NCBI RefSeq assembly: GCF_001182895.1
Contig: NZ_LFQR01000007.1
Coordinates: forward strand, 49,839-113,838
From: Frateuria defendens
GTDB taxonomy: Bacteria; Pseudomonadota; Gammaproteobacteria; Xanthomonadales; Rhodanobacteraceae
Reading direction: 5' to 3'
Length of the DNA: 64,000 nt
Position 1 is the stretch's first letter. The number at the start of each line of letters is the position of its first letter. Position numbers and translations under genes: made by a program. Below, piece after piece: positions 1-11,464 of the stretch. Below the pieces are notes generated by a model. It was not told where the DNA came from, ran no database searches, and worked only from the letters and a program-made list of their open reading frames with translations.

Positions 1-155
1 CGCTTGTCGCCGAAGGCGCCGTACAGGCTTTGCCGGCCAATGCCCATCGCCGCCACGAGTTCCTCCGTCGAGGTGCCCTCGAAGCCATGTTCGCGGAAGA
101 CATGGATGGCGGTGTCGAGGACCTGGTCCCGGTCGAAGTTGCGTGGGCGTGCCAT
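1..155 (-). CDS. TetR/AcrR-family transcriptional regulator, N-terminal part (cut by window edge)
   Basis: Reading the minus strand from the ATG at 155 gives MARPRNFDRDQVLDTAIHVF and then about 30 further residues before the window ends. The pattern is the helix-turn-helix domain of TetR-family repressors: a basic start, an 'HVFREHGFEGTSTEEL' helix and the recognition segment 'GIGRQSLYGAFGDK'. TetR regulators bind operators as dimers and release them on ligand binding by the C-terminal domain, which lies outside the window, so ligand and target cannot be stated. The overlapping + strand frames are shadows. Confidence 0.85.
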   Translation of the reverse strand, partial: MARPRNFDRDQVLDTAIHVFREHGFEGTSTEELVAAMGIGRQSLYGAFGDK

Positions 156-272
156 GGCGTCATGCTGGCAGTTAAGGATAGATCAGTCAATAACTATGGC
201 GGCATGGCCGGTGCGCTTCATGCTGCGCCTCTCGCCGCGGCCACGACGGGCCGCGGCGAGAGGCGCGCCCGC

Positions 273-863
273 TCAGTGGTGGATCGCGTTCCACTGCAGG
301 ATCGCGCGGTTCTCGCGGTCGAAGCCCAGCTTGCTCACCGAAGCGGTGCCCAGCACCAGGTGCGCGCCCATCTGCGCGGAACCCGCGATCCAGCAGCTGG
401 CCAGCACGCGCAGGATGTGCGCGTGGGCGAACAGCGCGATGCGGCCGCGCGTTCCCAGCAGGCGCTCGATCAAGGATTCGGCGCGCGCCTGGATCGTGGC
501 GGCGTCCTCGCCCTGGGGGATCGGGGAGCTCCACACCGACCAGCCGGGCGTCTCCTTGCGGATGTCCAGCGTCTTGCGGCCCTCGTAGATGCCGTAGTTC
601 CACTCCAGCAGGCGCGGCTCCAGCTCGGCGCGGTCGCCCAGCCCCGCCAGGCGGCAGGTCTCCCGGGCGCGGCCGAGCGGGCTGCACAGCACCAGGTCGA
701 AGGGCTGGCGTTCCAGCAGCGGCTTGAGCGCCTCGGCCTGGCGGCGGCCGTTGTCGGTCAGCGGGATGTCGGTGCGGCCGGTGTGCTGGCCGGACAGGCT
801 CCACGCGGTTTCGCCATGGCGGATCAGCCAGATTTCGGGACGGTTGTCGGAAGGTAAGCTCAT
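273..863 (-). CDS. Histidine phosphatase (phosphoglycerate-mutase-like) family protein
   Basis: 196 aa. The family signature LIRHGETAWS begins near residue 13, with the phosphate-accepting His at 16. The second active-site His is probably H147 in 'LFAHAHILR', and the acid residue lies in the 'LEWNYGIYEG' segment. The fold belongs to the cobC/PhoE-like branch of the histidine phosphatase superfamily, cytoplasmic enzymes that act on small phosphoesters; the substrate cannot be read from sequence. The frame is open upstream to 995, but the start at 863 (MSLPSDNRPE) is preferred because the upstream extension is low-complexity Arg/Pro and similarity starts here. It stands alone, facing away from lolA. 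Confidence 0.88.
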   Translation of the reverse strand: MSLPSDNRPEIWLIRHGETAWSLSGQHTGRTDIPLTDNGRRQAEALKPLLERQPFDLVLCSPLGRARETCRLAGLGDRAELEPRLLEWNYGIYEGRKTLDIRKETPGWSVWSSPIPQGEDAATIQARAESLIERLLGTRGRIALFAHAHILRVLASCWIAGSAQMGAHLVLGTASVSKLGFDRENRAILQWNAIHH

Positions 864-1110
864 TGCTGGGATGCGGGTCCGGATCGGTGGATGGAAAGCC
901 CTGTCGCCGCCGTGCAGGCGGCTCGTGTCGCGGCAGGCGCGAAGAGGGCAGGCGTGAGGTACGCCGCCCGTCAAACTAGCACGCGGCGGGCGCACGGCTC
1001 ACCGGCGCGGAGGGATGCTCGGCGCCGCGCCGCGCGCTTACACTAGCCGCCATTAAGCCCGCGCCGCGCACACTGCGCGGGCCATGACCCGCCTTCGCAC
1101 AGGGAATCCG

Positions 1111-1773
1111 ATGAAGCGTCTGTTGCTCGTTCTCGCCACCGCCATGCTGGCACTGGGCCTCTCCGCGCACGCGCAGACCGCCGGGCCGGCGCGGGCGCGG
1201 CTCAACGCCTTCGCCAGGGACCTGCACTCGCTCAGCGGCCGCTTCCAGCAGGCCCTGAGCGGCGGCGAGGGCCAGCCGCCCAAGGCCAGCTCCGGCACGC
1301 TGGCCCTGCAGGCGCCGCGGCAGTTCCGCTGGGAAACCACGGCGCCCTACAAGCAGACCATCGTGGCCGACGGCAGCCGCGTGTGGCTGTACGACCCGGA
1401 GCTGGAGCAAGTCACCGTGCGCGTGCAGAGCACCGAGGAATCGCATAGCCCGCTCACCGTGCTCACGGACTTGAAGCAGATGGACCGCGACTTCAAGGTG
1501 AGCGAGCAGGGCGAGCACGACGGCCTGGTGTGGCTGCGCCTCACCTCCGCCGCCAAGGACCCGCAGTTCGACTACGCCGACCTGGGCTTCGACGCCAGTG
1601 GCCTGGCCCGCATGCGCTTCCGCGACCAGCTCGGCGCCGTCACCGACATCCGCTTCAGCGGCTGGCAGCGCAACATCGAGATCCCGCCGGCCAGCTTCAA
1701 CTTCGTGCCGCCCAAGGGCGCCGACGTGATCGGCGACCTGCCGGTGATCACCACCCAGCCGATCAAGGACTAG
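1111..1773 (+). CDS. lolA: Outer-membrane lipoprotein carrier protein LolA
   Basis: 220 aa. LolA is the periplasmic chaperone that takes lipoproteins from the LolCDE transporter and passes them to LolB at the outer membrane. The start MKRLLLVLATAMLALG opens a cleavable signal peptide ending near 'AHAQT' and is preceded by AGGGAAT; an in-frame ATG at 1084 would put nine extra residues before the signal and is less likely. The mature part shows the LolA pattern: 'SLSGRFQQ', 'PRQFRWETTAPYKQTIVADG', 'YDPELEQVTV' and a C-terminal 'FVPPKGADVI'. rarA lies downstream after one intervening gene, which is the usual Xanthomonadales neighbourhood. Confidence 0.95.
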   Translation: MKRLLLVLATAMLALGLSAHAQTAGPARARLNAFARDLHSLSGRFQQALSGGEGQPPKASSGTLALQAPRQFRWETTAPYKQTIVADGSRVWLYDPELEQVTVRVQSTEESHSPLTVLTDLKQMDRDFKVSEQGEHDGLVWLRLTSAAKDPQFDYADLGFDASGLARMRFRDQLGAVTDIRFSGWQRNIEIPPASFNFVPPKGADVIGDLPVITTQPIKD

Positions 1774-1828
1774 GGGAAGCCCGCCCCATGCGCCCTGCCG
1801 GCAGCCCGCGCCCGAGCAGGCCCTAGCC

Positions 1829-2503
1829 ATGCTGCGCCAGCTGCCGCGCTGGGCCTGGATCGGCGGCGGCCTGCTGGCCTTCGTCGCCGGCGGCATCAAC
1901 ACGGTCGGCTACCTGTGCTTCCGCCACCAGCCGATCACCCACCTGACCGGCACCAGCACGGAGATCGGCATCGCCCTGGCCCGCGGCGACGGCGGCGAGG
2001 CGTTGCACTGGGTGCTGGCGCTCGGCGCCTTCCTGGCCGGGGCGGTGACGAGCGGCTTCATCGTGCAGCAGCACACGCTCAAGCTCGGGCGCCGCTACGG
2101 CGTGGTGCTGATGATCGAGTCGCTGGCGCTGTTCCTCGCCACGCCGCTGATCCACCAGGGCCGCGACCTCGGCATCTACTTCGCCTCCGCCGCCTGTGGG
2201 CTGCAGAACGCGATGGTGAGCACCTACAGCGGCGCCACCTTCCGCACCACCCACCTCACCGGCATCTTCACCGACCTCGGCATCTACCTCGGCCAGCGCC
2301 TGCGCGGGCTGGAGGTGGACATGCTGCGCATCCACGTCTGCCTGCTGGTGGCGGGGCACTTCATCGCCGGCGCCGCGGCCGGCGCACTGGGCTTCGCGCT
2401 GTGGCGCGAGCGCGTGCTGCTGGTGCCGGCGGTGCTCACGGGCGTGGTGGGGCTGGGCTACGCGGTCTACCGCCATTACCGCCTGCCCGGCAACGGGGCT
2501 TAG
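1829..2503 (+). CDS. YoaK/DUF1275-family integral membrane protein
   Basis: 224 aa, six hydrophobic segments. The first carries 'LAFVAGGINTVGYLCF' and the third region 'CGLQNAMVSTYSGATFRTTH', both typical of the YoaK (DUF1275) family of small inner-membrane proteins. No biochemical role is firmly established for the family. The ATG at 1829 begins 55 nt after lolA and has no strong ribosome-binding site, so it may be read with lolA. The next gene downstream, rarA, is separated by an inverted-repeat element that may mark the end of this transcript. Confidence 0.8.
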   Translation: MLRQLPRWAWIGGGLLAFVAGGINTVGYLCFRHQPITHLTGTSTEIGIALARGDGGEALHWVLALGAFLAGAVTSGFIVQQHTLKLGRRYGVVLMIESLALFLATPLIHQGRDLGIYFASAACGLQNAMVSTYSGATFRTTHLTGIFTDLGIYLGQRLRGLEVDMLRIHVCLLVAGHFIAGAAAGALGFALWRERVLLVPAVLTGVVGLGYAVYRHYRLPGNGA

Positions 2504-2549
2504 CGCCGGCGATCGAAGACAGGCCGAGGCACCACTTCGTGCCCCGCCA

Positions 2550-2632
2550 TGTAGGAGCGCGCCTTGCGCGCGACCGCGATGCTGCAGCGTTGCCGCTGCG
2601 CTGTCTTGTCGCGCGCAAGGCTCACTCCTACA
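2550..2632. repeat. REP-like inverted repeat (copy A)
   Basis: The left arm TGTAGGAGCGCGCCTTGCGC is mirrored by a right arm ending CAAGGCTCACTCCTACA, around an inner pair built on GCTGCAGCG/CGCTGCGC. It lies between the YoaK gene and rarA. Related copies occur at 13018-13037 (half element) and 15679-15760, so this is a dispersed extragenic palindrome rather than an ordinary terminator; no T-run follows it. Confidence 0.75.
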
Positions 2633-2698
2633 ACAGCGCAGTCGCGTTTCATGCGTGGGGTGCTTAGGCATGCGCGGGCGTCGAGCTATCATCGGCGC

Positions 2699-4039
2699 AT
2701 GGCTTCCTCCCATCCCCAATTATTCGCCGAGCCCGAGGACCTGAAGCCGCTGGCCGAGCGCATGCGGCCGCGCACCCTGGACGAGATCGTCGGCCAGCAG
2801 CGCGTGCTGGCGCCCGGCAAGGCGCTGCGCCGCGCGCTGGAAGCCGGGCGCGTGCATTCGATGGTGCTGTGGGGGCCGCCGGGCTGCGGCAAGACCACGC
2901 TGGCGCTGCTGGTGGCGCACTATGCCGATGCCGACTTCCGCGCCATCTCCGCCGTGCTTTCGGGCCTGCCCGAGGTGCGCAAGGCGCTGGCCGAGGCGGA
3001 GGCGAACTTCGCCCAGGGGCGGCGCACCGTGCTGTTCGTGGACGAGGTGCACCGCTTCAACAAGGCGCAGCAGGATGCCTTCCTGCCGCACATCGAGAAG
3101 GGCGTGATCATCTTCATCGGCGCCACCACCGAGAACCCTTCCTTCGAGCTGAACTCGGCGCTGCTCTCGCGCTGCCGCGTGCACGTGCTCGAGGCCGTAT
3201 CGGCGGAGGACATCGTGGCGGCGCTCCGGCGCGCGCTGGCCGACCGCGAACGCGGCCTCGGCAACCTCAAGCTCGAGGTGGGCGACGAAGCCCTGCACCT
3301 GATCGCCCGCGCTGCCGACGGCGACGTGCGCCGCGGCCTCACCCTGCTGGAGATCGCCGGCGAACTGGCCGAGCAGGATACCGAAGGGCGCGGCCACATC
3401 GGCGAGGCCACCCTGGAACAGGTGCTGGCCGACCGCACGCGCCGCTTCGACAAGGGCGGCGAGCAGTTCTACGACCAGATCTCGGCGCTGCACAAATCCG
3501 TGCGCTCCTCCGACCCGGACGCCGCGGTGTATTGGCTGGCCCGCATGCTCGACGGCGGCTGCGACCCGCTCTACATCGCCCGGCGCCTCACGCGCATGGC
3601 GGTGGAGGACGTCGGCCTGGCCGAGCCGCGCGCCTGGCGCATGGCGCTGGACGCCTGGGACACCTACGAGCGCCTGGGCAGCCCCGAGGGCGAGCTGGGC
3701 CTCGCGCAGCTCGCCATCTGGCTGGCCGTGGCGCCCAAGAGCAACGCCGCCTACATGGCCTACAACCAGGCCCGCGCGGTGGTGGGCCAGAGCGGCACGC
3801 TGGAGGTGCCCATGCACCTGCGCAACGCGCCCACCAAATTGATGAAGGACCTCGGCTACAAGAAGGGCTACCAGTACGACCACGACGTCGAGGGCGGCAT
3901 CGCGCTGGACCAGCAATGCCTGCCCGACGCGCTGGACGGCCTGGTGCTCTACGAGCCGGTGGAGCGCGGGCTGGAACTGAAGCTGCGCGAGAAACTGCAG
4001 GCCCTTCGCGAGGCGCGGCGGGAAGCGCGGCGCAAATGA
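2699..4039 (+). CDS. rarA: Replication-associated recombination protein RarA (MgsA) AAA+ ATPase
   Basis: 446 aa, the usual length for RarA. It is a cytoplasmic clamp-loader-like AAA+ ATPase that acts at stalled replication forks. Walker A is GPPGCGKT at residues 59-66, Walker B is 'LFVDEVHRFNKAQQD', sensor 1 is 'IGATTENPSF', and the arginine-finger region is 'LLSRCRV'. The C-terminal half carries the family tetramerisation region ('DGGCDPLYIARRL', 'MHLRNAPTKLMKDLGYKKGY'). The frame is open upstream to 2564, but the stretch before the ATG at 2699 is repeat-element sequence, so the start MASSHPQLF is chosen. Confidence 0.95.
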   Translation: MASSHPQLFAEPEDLKPLAERMRPRTLDEIVGQQRVLAPGKALRRALEAGRVHSMVLWGPPGCGKTTLALLVAHYADADFRAISAVLSGLPEVRKALAEAEANFAQGRRTVLFVDEVHRFNKAQQDAFLPHIEKGVIIFIGATTENPSFELNSALLSRCRVHVLEAVSAEDIVAALRRALADRERGLGNLKLEVGDEALHLIARAADGDVRRGLTLLEIAGELAEQDTEGRGHIGEATLEQVLADRTRRFDKGGEQFYDQISALHKSVRSSDPDAAVYWLARMLDGGCDPLYIARRLTRMAVEDVGLAEPRAWRMALDAWDTYERLGSPEGELGLAQLAIWLAVAPKSNAAYMAYNQARAVVGQSGTLEVPMHLRNAPTKLMKDLGYKKGYQYDHDVEGGIALDQQCLPDALDGLVLYEPVERGLELKLREKLQALREARREARRK

Positions 4040-4218
4040 GCGCGCGGGACGACCTGGCGAGGGCTTGCGGCGGCGGCAGGGCGCCTGGGCTCTTCGCCAC
4101 GCGCGCCGCGCCTCCCGCAGACGCCGCGCCGGCGTTGCGCGCAGCGGCGTGCATGTCGCGCCGCGGCGCACGATGATCGCCATCGCCCGCTTCGCCCAGG
4201 CTTTCCAAGGAGACTTTC

Positions 4219-5259
4219 GTGGTCGACCGCCGTGACTTCCTCAAGCTCGCCGGGCTCGGCGCCGCCGCCTCGGGCCTGCGCCTCGGGCCGGCGCAGGCCG
4301 AGGGAGTGGAGGTGCCCAGACCACCCGGCGCGCGGGTGATTTCCACCTGGGATTTCGGCGTGGCCGCCAACCAGGCGGCGTGGAAGGTGCTGCTCGCCGC
4401 GGGCGGCGCGGCGCTGGATGCGGTGGAAGCGGGCGTGCGCGTGCCCGAGGCCGCCCCGGACAACCCCACCGTAGGCCTGGGGGGCTACCCGGACCGCGAC
4501 GGCCGCGTCACGCTGGACGCCTGCATCATGGATCACCAGGGCAACTGCGGCGCGGTGGCCGCCATGGAGCACGTGGTGCATGCGGTGTCGGTGGCACGCC
4601 GGGTGATGGAGAAGACGCCGCACGTGATGCTGGTGGGCGACGGCGCCCTGCAGTTCGCGCTGGCGCAGGGCTTTGAGAAGACCAACCTGCTCACGCCCGC
4701 CTCGGAGAAGGCCTGGCGCGAGTGGCTGAAACAATCGCACTACGCGCCCGAGGCCAACATCGAGAACCGCGCCTACCGCGCGGCGCACGGGCCGGGCGGC
4801 GCGGCCAACCACGACACCATCGGCATGCTGGCGCTGGACGCGCACGGCAACCTCTCCGGCGCCTGCACCACCAGCGGCATGGCGTGGAAGATGCACGGGC
4901 GCGTCGGCGACAGCCCGATCATCGGCGCCGGCCTCTATGTCGACAACGAGGTCGGCGGCGCCACCTCTACCGGCGTGGGCGAGGAGGTGATCCGCAACGT
5001 GGGCAGCTTCGCCGTGGTCGAGCTGATGCGCCAGGGCCGCACGCCGGCGGAAGCCTGTCGCGAGGTGGTGATGCGCATCGTGCGGCGCAAGCCCGAGCGC
5101 GCCCGCAGCCTGCAGGTGGGCTTCCTGGCGATGAGCAAGCGCGGCGAGGTCGGCGCCTTCGCGATCCAGCAGGGTTTCAGCTACGCCGTATGCGATGCGG
5201 CCCGGCAGGACCGCCTGCTGCCCGGCGCCAGCCTGTACCGCGACGAGCCGCCGGCATGA
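4219..5259 (+). CDS. N(4)-(beta-N-acetylglucosaminyl)-L-asparaginase / isoaspartyl peptidase-like Ntn hydrolase, Tat-exported
   Basis: 346 aa. The GTG start is set by AAGGAGA seven bases upstream. The N-terminus has a twin-arginine signal (DRRDFLKLAGLGAAASGL, Arg4-Arg5), so export through Tat to the periplasm is expected. The rest is the glycosylasparaginase family: the precursor should autocleave before Thr200 in 'NHDTIGMLALD', which becomes the N-terminal nucleophile of the beta chain. 'GNLSGACTTSGMAWK' and 'GDSPIIGAGLYVDNEVGGAT' are the substrate-pocket segments. The family removes glycans from, or hydrolyses, asparagine-linked compounds. The stop overlaps the cutC start (ATGA), so the two are translationally coupled. 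Confidence 0.9.
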   Translation: MVDRRDFLKLAGLGAAASGLRLGPAQAEGVEVPRPPGARVISTWDFGVAANQAAWKVLLAAGGAALDAVEAGVRVPEAAPDNPTVGLGGYPDRDGRVTLDACIMDHQGNCGAVAAMEHVVHAVSVARRVMEKTPHVMLVGDGALQFALAQGFEKTNLLTPASEKAWREWLKQSHYAPEANIENRAYRAAHGPGGAANHDTIGMLALDAHGNLSGACTTSGMAWKMHGRVGDSPIIGAGLYVDNEVGGATSTGVGEEVIRNVGSFAVVELMRQGRTPAEACREVVMRIVRRKPERARSLQVGFLAMSKRGEVGAFAIQQGFSYAVCDAARQDRLLPGASLYRDEPPA

Positions 5260-5990
5260 CCCCGCGCGCCGCCCCGGCAGGCCTGGAAGTCGCGGCCGAT
5301 TCGCTGACCTCGGCACTGGCCGCGCAAGAGGGCGGGGCGATGCGGGTGGAGCTGTGCGGCGGGCTGGACAACGGCGGGCTGACGCCCTCGTTCGGCAGCA
5401 TCGCGCTGGCGCGTGAGCATCTGCGCATCCCGCTGCACGTGCTGATCCGGCCGCGCGCCGGCGACTTCGTCTACAGCCCGCTGGAGATCGAGGCGATGCG
5501 CCGCGACATCGAGCAGTGCGTGCGGCTGGAGTGCGACGGCATCGTCGTCGGCGCGCTCACGCCGTCCGGCGAGGTGGACCTGGTAACGATGCGTGCGCTG
5601 ATCGAGGCCGCCGGGAGCTTGAGCGTCACCTTCCACCGTGCCATCGACGTCAGCCGCGACCCGCTGTGCGCGCTGGAAGACGTCGCCGCGCTCGGCTGCG
5701 CCCGCGTGCTCACCTCGGGCGCCAGCGCCACGGCGATCGAAGGCGCCGGGCTGATCGCCGAACTGGTGTACCGCGCCGGCGAACGGCTGGTGGTGATGCC
5801 GGGCGCGGGTATCGACGAGCACAACCTGGGGCCGCTGCGCGCCGCCACCGGTGCGCGCGAATTCCACGCCTCCGCCCGCTCGCCGGCGCAGGGCGCGGCG
5901 CCGTTCCTGCCGGGCCTGGACGCCGCAGTGCCGCGCACCGACGCGGCCCGCGTGCGGCGCATGGCGGCCATGCTCCACGGCGGCGGTTGA
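5256..5990 (+). CDS. cutC: CutC family protein (copper homeostasis protein CutC)
   Basis: 244 aa, matching the family. CutC proteins are cytoplasmic TIM barrels linked to copper tolerance in E. coli, although the direct copper role is debated. Recognisable segments are 'MRVELCGGLDNGGLTPSFG', 'VLIRPRAGDFVYS', 'GIVVGALTPSGEVD', 'TFHRAIDVSRDP' and 'LTSGASATAIEG'. The start ATG overlaps the preceding stop by four bases; a second in-frame ATG precedes MRVELCGG, but the longer form keeps the first barrel strand ('LEVAADSL'). Confidence 0.92.
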   Translation: MTPRAAPAGLEVAADSLTSALAAQEGGAMRVELCGGLDNGGLTPSFGSIALAREHLRIPLHVLIRPRAGDFVYSPLEIEAMRRDIEQCVRLECDGIVVGALTPSGEVDLVTMRALIEAAGSLSVTFHRAIDVSRDPLCALEDVAALGCARVLTSGASATAIEGAGLIAELVYRAGERLVVMPGAGIDEHNLGPLRAATGAREFHASARSPAQGAAPFLPGLDAAVPRTDAARVRRMAAMLHGGG

Positions 5991-6098
5991 AGCCGCCCCG
6001 CGCCGCCGCCACGGCCGGCGGCGCCATGCCGCGGCCGCCCTTGCCGTTGCCGCCGCCGCAGGCATAGATTCGCCGCACCACACGGGGAGGGACGTGTC

Positions 6099-8064
<1,966 letters not shown>

Positions 8065-8155
8065 CCCCGGCCGCATCGGCGCGCCCGGGCATTCCTGCTA
8101 GCATGGCCCGCGCACGCCGCCCCGCGGCCTGCCTTTGGGGATATGCAAAGACCAC

Positions 8156-8245
8156 GGAGAGATGGCCGAGTGGTTTAAGGCAGCAGTCTTGAAAACTGCC
8201 GTAGGTGCAAGCCTACCGTGGGTTCGAATCCCACTCTCTCCGCCA
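8156..8245 (+). tRNA. tRNA-Ser (anticodon TGA)
   Basis: The acceptor arm GGAGAGA (8156-8162) pairs with TCTCTCC (8235-8241), followed by discriminator G and an encoded CCA. The anticodon loop reads CTTGAAA inside the CAGTC..GACTG-type stem, giving anticodon TGA. The T arm is GTGGGTTCGAATCCCAC. A long variable arm (GTAGGTGCAAGCCTAC) confirms a class II tRNA. Its neighbour is serS, the enzyme that charges it. Confidence 0.97.
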
Positions 8246-8253
8246 AAACGGCA

Positions 8254-8279
8254 AAAAAGCCCTATTTCTAGGGCTTTTT
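8254..8279 (+). terminator. Rho-independent terminator after tRNA-Ser
   Basis: An 11-bp stem AAAAAGCCCTA/TAGGGCTTTTT with a TTTC loop ends in five T residues. It begins nine bases after the tRNA CCA and should end the serS-tRNA-Ser transcript. Confidence 0.9.
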
Positions 8280-8482
8280 GTTGCCTGAGGACAGGCGCGT
8301 CACCCCACATATCGCTCCACAAATGAGCCAATATGCGCATCCTGAATTACCTGCGCCTTGCCCCATCTCGCCAGCGACTGCCTTCCTGGCAGGCCCGTGA
8401 GACGGGTAGGACCGAAATCACCAGAAGCCTTGGGACAAGAGACATCCTGATTCCCCCACCTCACGCATCTAAGGTTGCGAGG

Positions 8483-9279
8483 CTATAGGACAGGGGGGCG
8501 TACGCGATAGGTGCCATGCAGGGCGTTCTTGATGTTGCCCAACACCGTATTGACCCACCAGAAGATGGGGCCTCGCTGGGTGGGCCGCCGCCGGTGACCA
8601 GCGGGACGTGGGTGCAGTCCGCTTCAAGCACGCCGGGAAGCCGTTCAACCCGTCGCTCACCACCGCCGCGCCAGGCACAGATGATGCCTCGCCCGCGACG
8701 CCAGTACCGTCTTGCGGAATCCCGGTATCGCGTCCATCCGCATGGCGATGGGATGACCCTCCCGATTGCATTGCACGGCCGCCACAAACGGCGTCTTGCC
8801 GGGACTGCCGCGCCCGGTGCCGCCGCCGTGGCGTTCCCCACCCCAGTAGGCATCGTCCACCTGCACGATCCCGCCCAGCGCCTGGTCGCTGTCACGTTTG
8901 ACCATGGCCTGCCTCAACTTGTGCTTGAGCGGCCAGGCTGTGTTGTACGACACCCAGTTGCCGGCGCAGGGCCAGCGCCGAGATGACGTTCTTGTGCTGG
9001 GTCATCAGGTAGATCGCCAGGAACCATGTGCCAGGGGCAGCCGGGTCCGTGCGAACAGGGTGCCGCTGGTCAGCGATACCTGGCGCTTGCAGCGGTTGCA
9101 CTGGTACGCATCCCGCTGCGCGAGGTGGCAGTGCCCCGTGTGGCCACAGTCCGGGCAGTGGAATTCACCGGGCCAGCGTGCCTTCGCCACGTTTCGCGGC
9201 ACTGCGCTTCGGTACCGTAACGATCAAGAAAGGTCATCAAGCTCATGCCCGCCTGAAATTGCACCCGATTCTTCTTCAC
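8483..9279 (-). pseudogene. IS1595-family transposase, frameshifted remnant
   Basis: Minus-strand pieces in alternating frames add up to one IS1595-type transposase: 'MKKNRVQFQAGMSLMTFLDR', a zinc-ribbon part 'FHCPDCGHTGHCHLAQRD..CNRCKRQ', 'TWFLAIYLMTQHKNVISAL', 'NTAWPLKHKLRQAM', the DDE segment 'IVQVDDAYWGGERHGG', 'FVAAVQCNREGHPIAMRMD', 'VVSDGLNGF' and 'FWWVNTVLGNIKNALHGTYR'. At least four frame changes and a premature C-terminal stop mean it cannot be active as it stands. It borders the low-G+C accessory patch and may record how that patch arrived. No clear terminal inverted repeats were seen. Confidence 0.85.
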
Positions 9280-9463
9280 GACGCTTCCTCCGCCTGTTCA
9301 GACGGTTGCAGCGTCTACGCTTGCCGTATCACAGGCTGCAACAAGTGGGGGAATCCGGTCGGCCGTTGCGAAGCAGCCATGACGTGGCTTTGGTGTCACA
9401 GCAGCGGGCGTGGCGGATACCAGCTACGATTGGAGCAATTCGCTGTTCCTGAAAAGGAAAAAC

Positions 9464-11311
9464 ATGAGATTCCGGTTGGACAAGATTACGATTAATAACT
9501 TCAAACGTATCGAGACGCTAGAAGTCGATCTCCAGCCCATCACTGCTCTTGTGGGTGGTAACACCAGCGGCAAAAGCAGTGCACTCCAAGCGGCGCAGCT
9601 CGGCGTGTCAATTCTGCAATCCGCGTTCCGTGGAAGGAAGGTGAACGGAGCCTTCGACTTCGTGAGTACCGTTGCGAACGATTCAATCGTCTTCAGACCA
9701 ACTGCTCGACTGCTCGACTTGCGACGCGGCGAACCCGCAACGCAAAGCCTTGGCTTTTCAATAGACTATCGCGGCGTGGATCTGGATGCGAACACTGACA
9801 AGCAGCTGACCATCGAGGTCCACCGCGGAAAGAATGCCAACATCGCCATTACTCGTACTGGCGATAATGACTTAGCGGGGGCGCTCGCAGACCTTGATCA
9901 TCCCTTTTCGATACTCACTCCAGGCCTGTCAGGCATCCCGCTGCGAGAAGAATGGCGAACCAAGGGTGCAATAGATGCCGCCGTCATGCACGGCGACGCA
10001 AATCTCTACCTCCGAACCGTGCTCGATCACCTGTTCACTCGTGACTTGGACGAGATGGCGAGGACAGCTTGGCGCCGAGGTAAGGACATCGCTATTCTTC
10101 CCGCAGACAGTGGCTGGAAGACGTTTTCCACACTCCTAGATCGCTGCTATCCGGGCAGCCGGGTTATCGTTGACCATAACCCGCAGCACGATAGGCATGT
10201 CAAGGTTGAAGTTGAGTTTGGGGGAGTATGTGTCACCCTCGATATGGCCTCAACGGGGATGCTTCAGGTCATCCAGATCATCGCCTACACCTGCTTTTAT
10301 GCGCCGCCTCTCCTCCTTCTTGATGAACCTGACGCGCATTTACATGCAGATAGCCAAGGACGCCTTTACGAAGCGCTCAAAGGGGTAGCTGCCCTAACGC
10401 AGACACGCATCCTCTTTGCAAGCCACTCGCCTCAGCTGATCCAGCGCCTCATGTACGACCCGAATGCGGCAGTTGTCTGGATGAGCGATGGTGCGAAAGT
10501 CCCGGTTGACGTTGCCCAGCGTCCAGCCATCCCAATTTTGATGGCGCTGGGCGCGCTCTCTGCCGGTGCCGATGCGTTCGATCCGGCGCGGCCGATGATC
10601 CTCATGACAGAGGACAAGCTGACGAAGCCGGTGACCATACTGGCAAAAGCTAACGGAGCGCCGGACAACCTAGCTGTCCTCTCTTACAACGGCTGCGGGA
10701 ATCTTCCCGCGGCCAGGCTGCTGGCGAGCATAATTACCGACATGCGGCCAGATGCGCGAATCATCATTCACCGGGATCGCGACTTTCGGACGGAACAGGA
10801 AATGCAGTTCGAGCTGTCTACCGCCGTAGCCGAACGACAGCGCAATGGCGTCGCACGAGTTGAAGAGGTCTTTACGCCGCTCAATGACGTAGAACATTCG
10901 TTTGCCCAACCAGCTCATCTCAAGGCCGTATTCCAAGAGATCGATCCCGAGCTGATTGACGCTGCTATCACAGATGTCGTTGAACTTAGGCGCGACGATC
11001 TGGTCAACGCTGCGCGGATTGCCCGCGAGCAGATTCGCTCGACACTCTATGACGTTCCGCGAAAGCGCGGAAAGCCTGAATGGGCAGGATCGGGAATGCC
11101 GGACAACCCGCCGCAGATCAATAGCTTCCTTCCTGCGAATGGTCTAATACCCGTGTCGTTCGCACACGCTCACGGCAAGATGCTTATGGACGGACTGCGC
11201 CCTAAAATTCATCACCACGTTGGAGGAGCGTCGCAGACATCGGACTCGCGGATATACACGGGCACGGATCACCTTCGTACGCCGACTTGGACGGATATAT
11301 TTCAGCCGTAG
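9464..11311 (+). CDS. OLD-like AAA ATPase with C-terminal TOPRIM-like nuclease domain
   Basis: 615 aa from the ATG at 9464, chosen because AAAAGGA stands six bases upstream; the frame is open to 9410. The N-terminal ABC-type ATPase carries Walker A GGNTSGKSS (31-39), a signature-like 'DMASTGMLQVI', Walker B LLLLDEPDA (D287, E288) and the switch His321 in 'FASHSPQLI'. The C-terminal part looks like a TOPRIM: acidic E383 in 'MTEDK', 'SYNGCGNL', then D438/D440 in 'IIHRDRDF' and 'FTPLNDVEHSF'. This order is that of OLD-family nucleases, which include stand-alone phage-defence enzymes. No UvrD-like partner (GajB) is adjacent. Base composition is clearly lower in G+C than the flanks, suggesting transfer. 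A defence role is inference. Confidence 0.78.
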   Translation: MRFRLDKITINNFKRIETLEVDLQPITALVGGNTSGKSSALQAAQLGVSILQSAFRGRKVNGAFDFVSTVANDSIVFRPTARLLDLRRGEPATQSLGFSIDYRGVDLDANTDKQLTIEVHRGKNANIAITRTGDNDLAGALADLDHPFSILTPGLSGIPLREEWRTKGAIDAAVMHGDANLYLRTVLDHLFTRDLDEMARTAWRRGKDIAILPADSGWKTFSTLLDRCYPGSRVIVDHNPQHDRHVKVEVEFGGVCVTLDMASTGMLQVIQIIAYTCFYAPPLLLLDEPDAHLHADSQGRLYEALKGVAALTQTRILFASHSPQLIQRLMYDPNAAVVWMSDGAKVPVDVAQRPAIPILMALGALSAGADAFDPARPMILMTEDKLTKPVTILAKANGAPDNLAVLSYNGCGNLPAARLLASIITDMRPDARIIIHRDRDFRTEQEMQFELSTAVAERQRNGVARVEEVFTPLNDVEHSFAQPAHLKAVFQEIDPELIDAAITDVVELRRDDLVNAARIAREQIRSTLYDVPRKRGKPEWAGSGMPDNPPQINSFLPANGLIPVSFAHAHGKMLMDGLRPKIHHHVGGASQTSDSRIYTGTDHLRTPTWTDIFQP

Positions 11312-11464
11312 GTGGTTGGAAGACCTTTTGACGTGAAGGTTTTGACTTTCTGCACTGCTGCGGCCGCAGCCTATCACCCATGAACCGCCCCGGCTTTCTC
11401 GGAGGCTCCATACTTTGAGAGGATGGAGTGATGAGTATCGTAGCGTTGCGGTAAGGCTGATGTT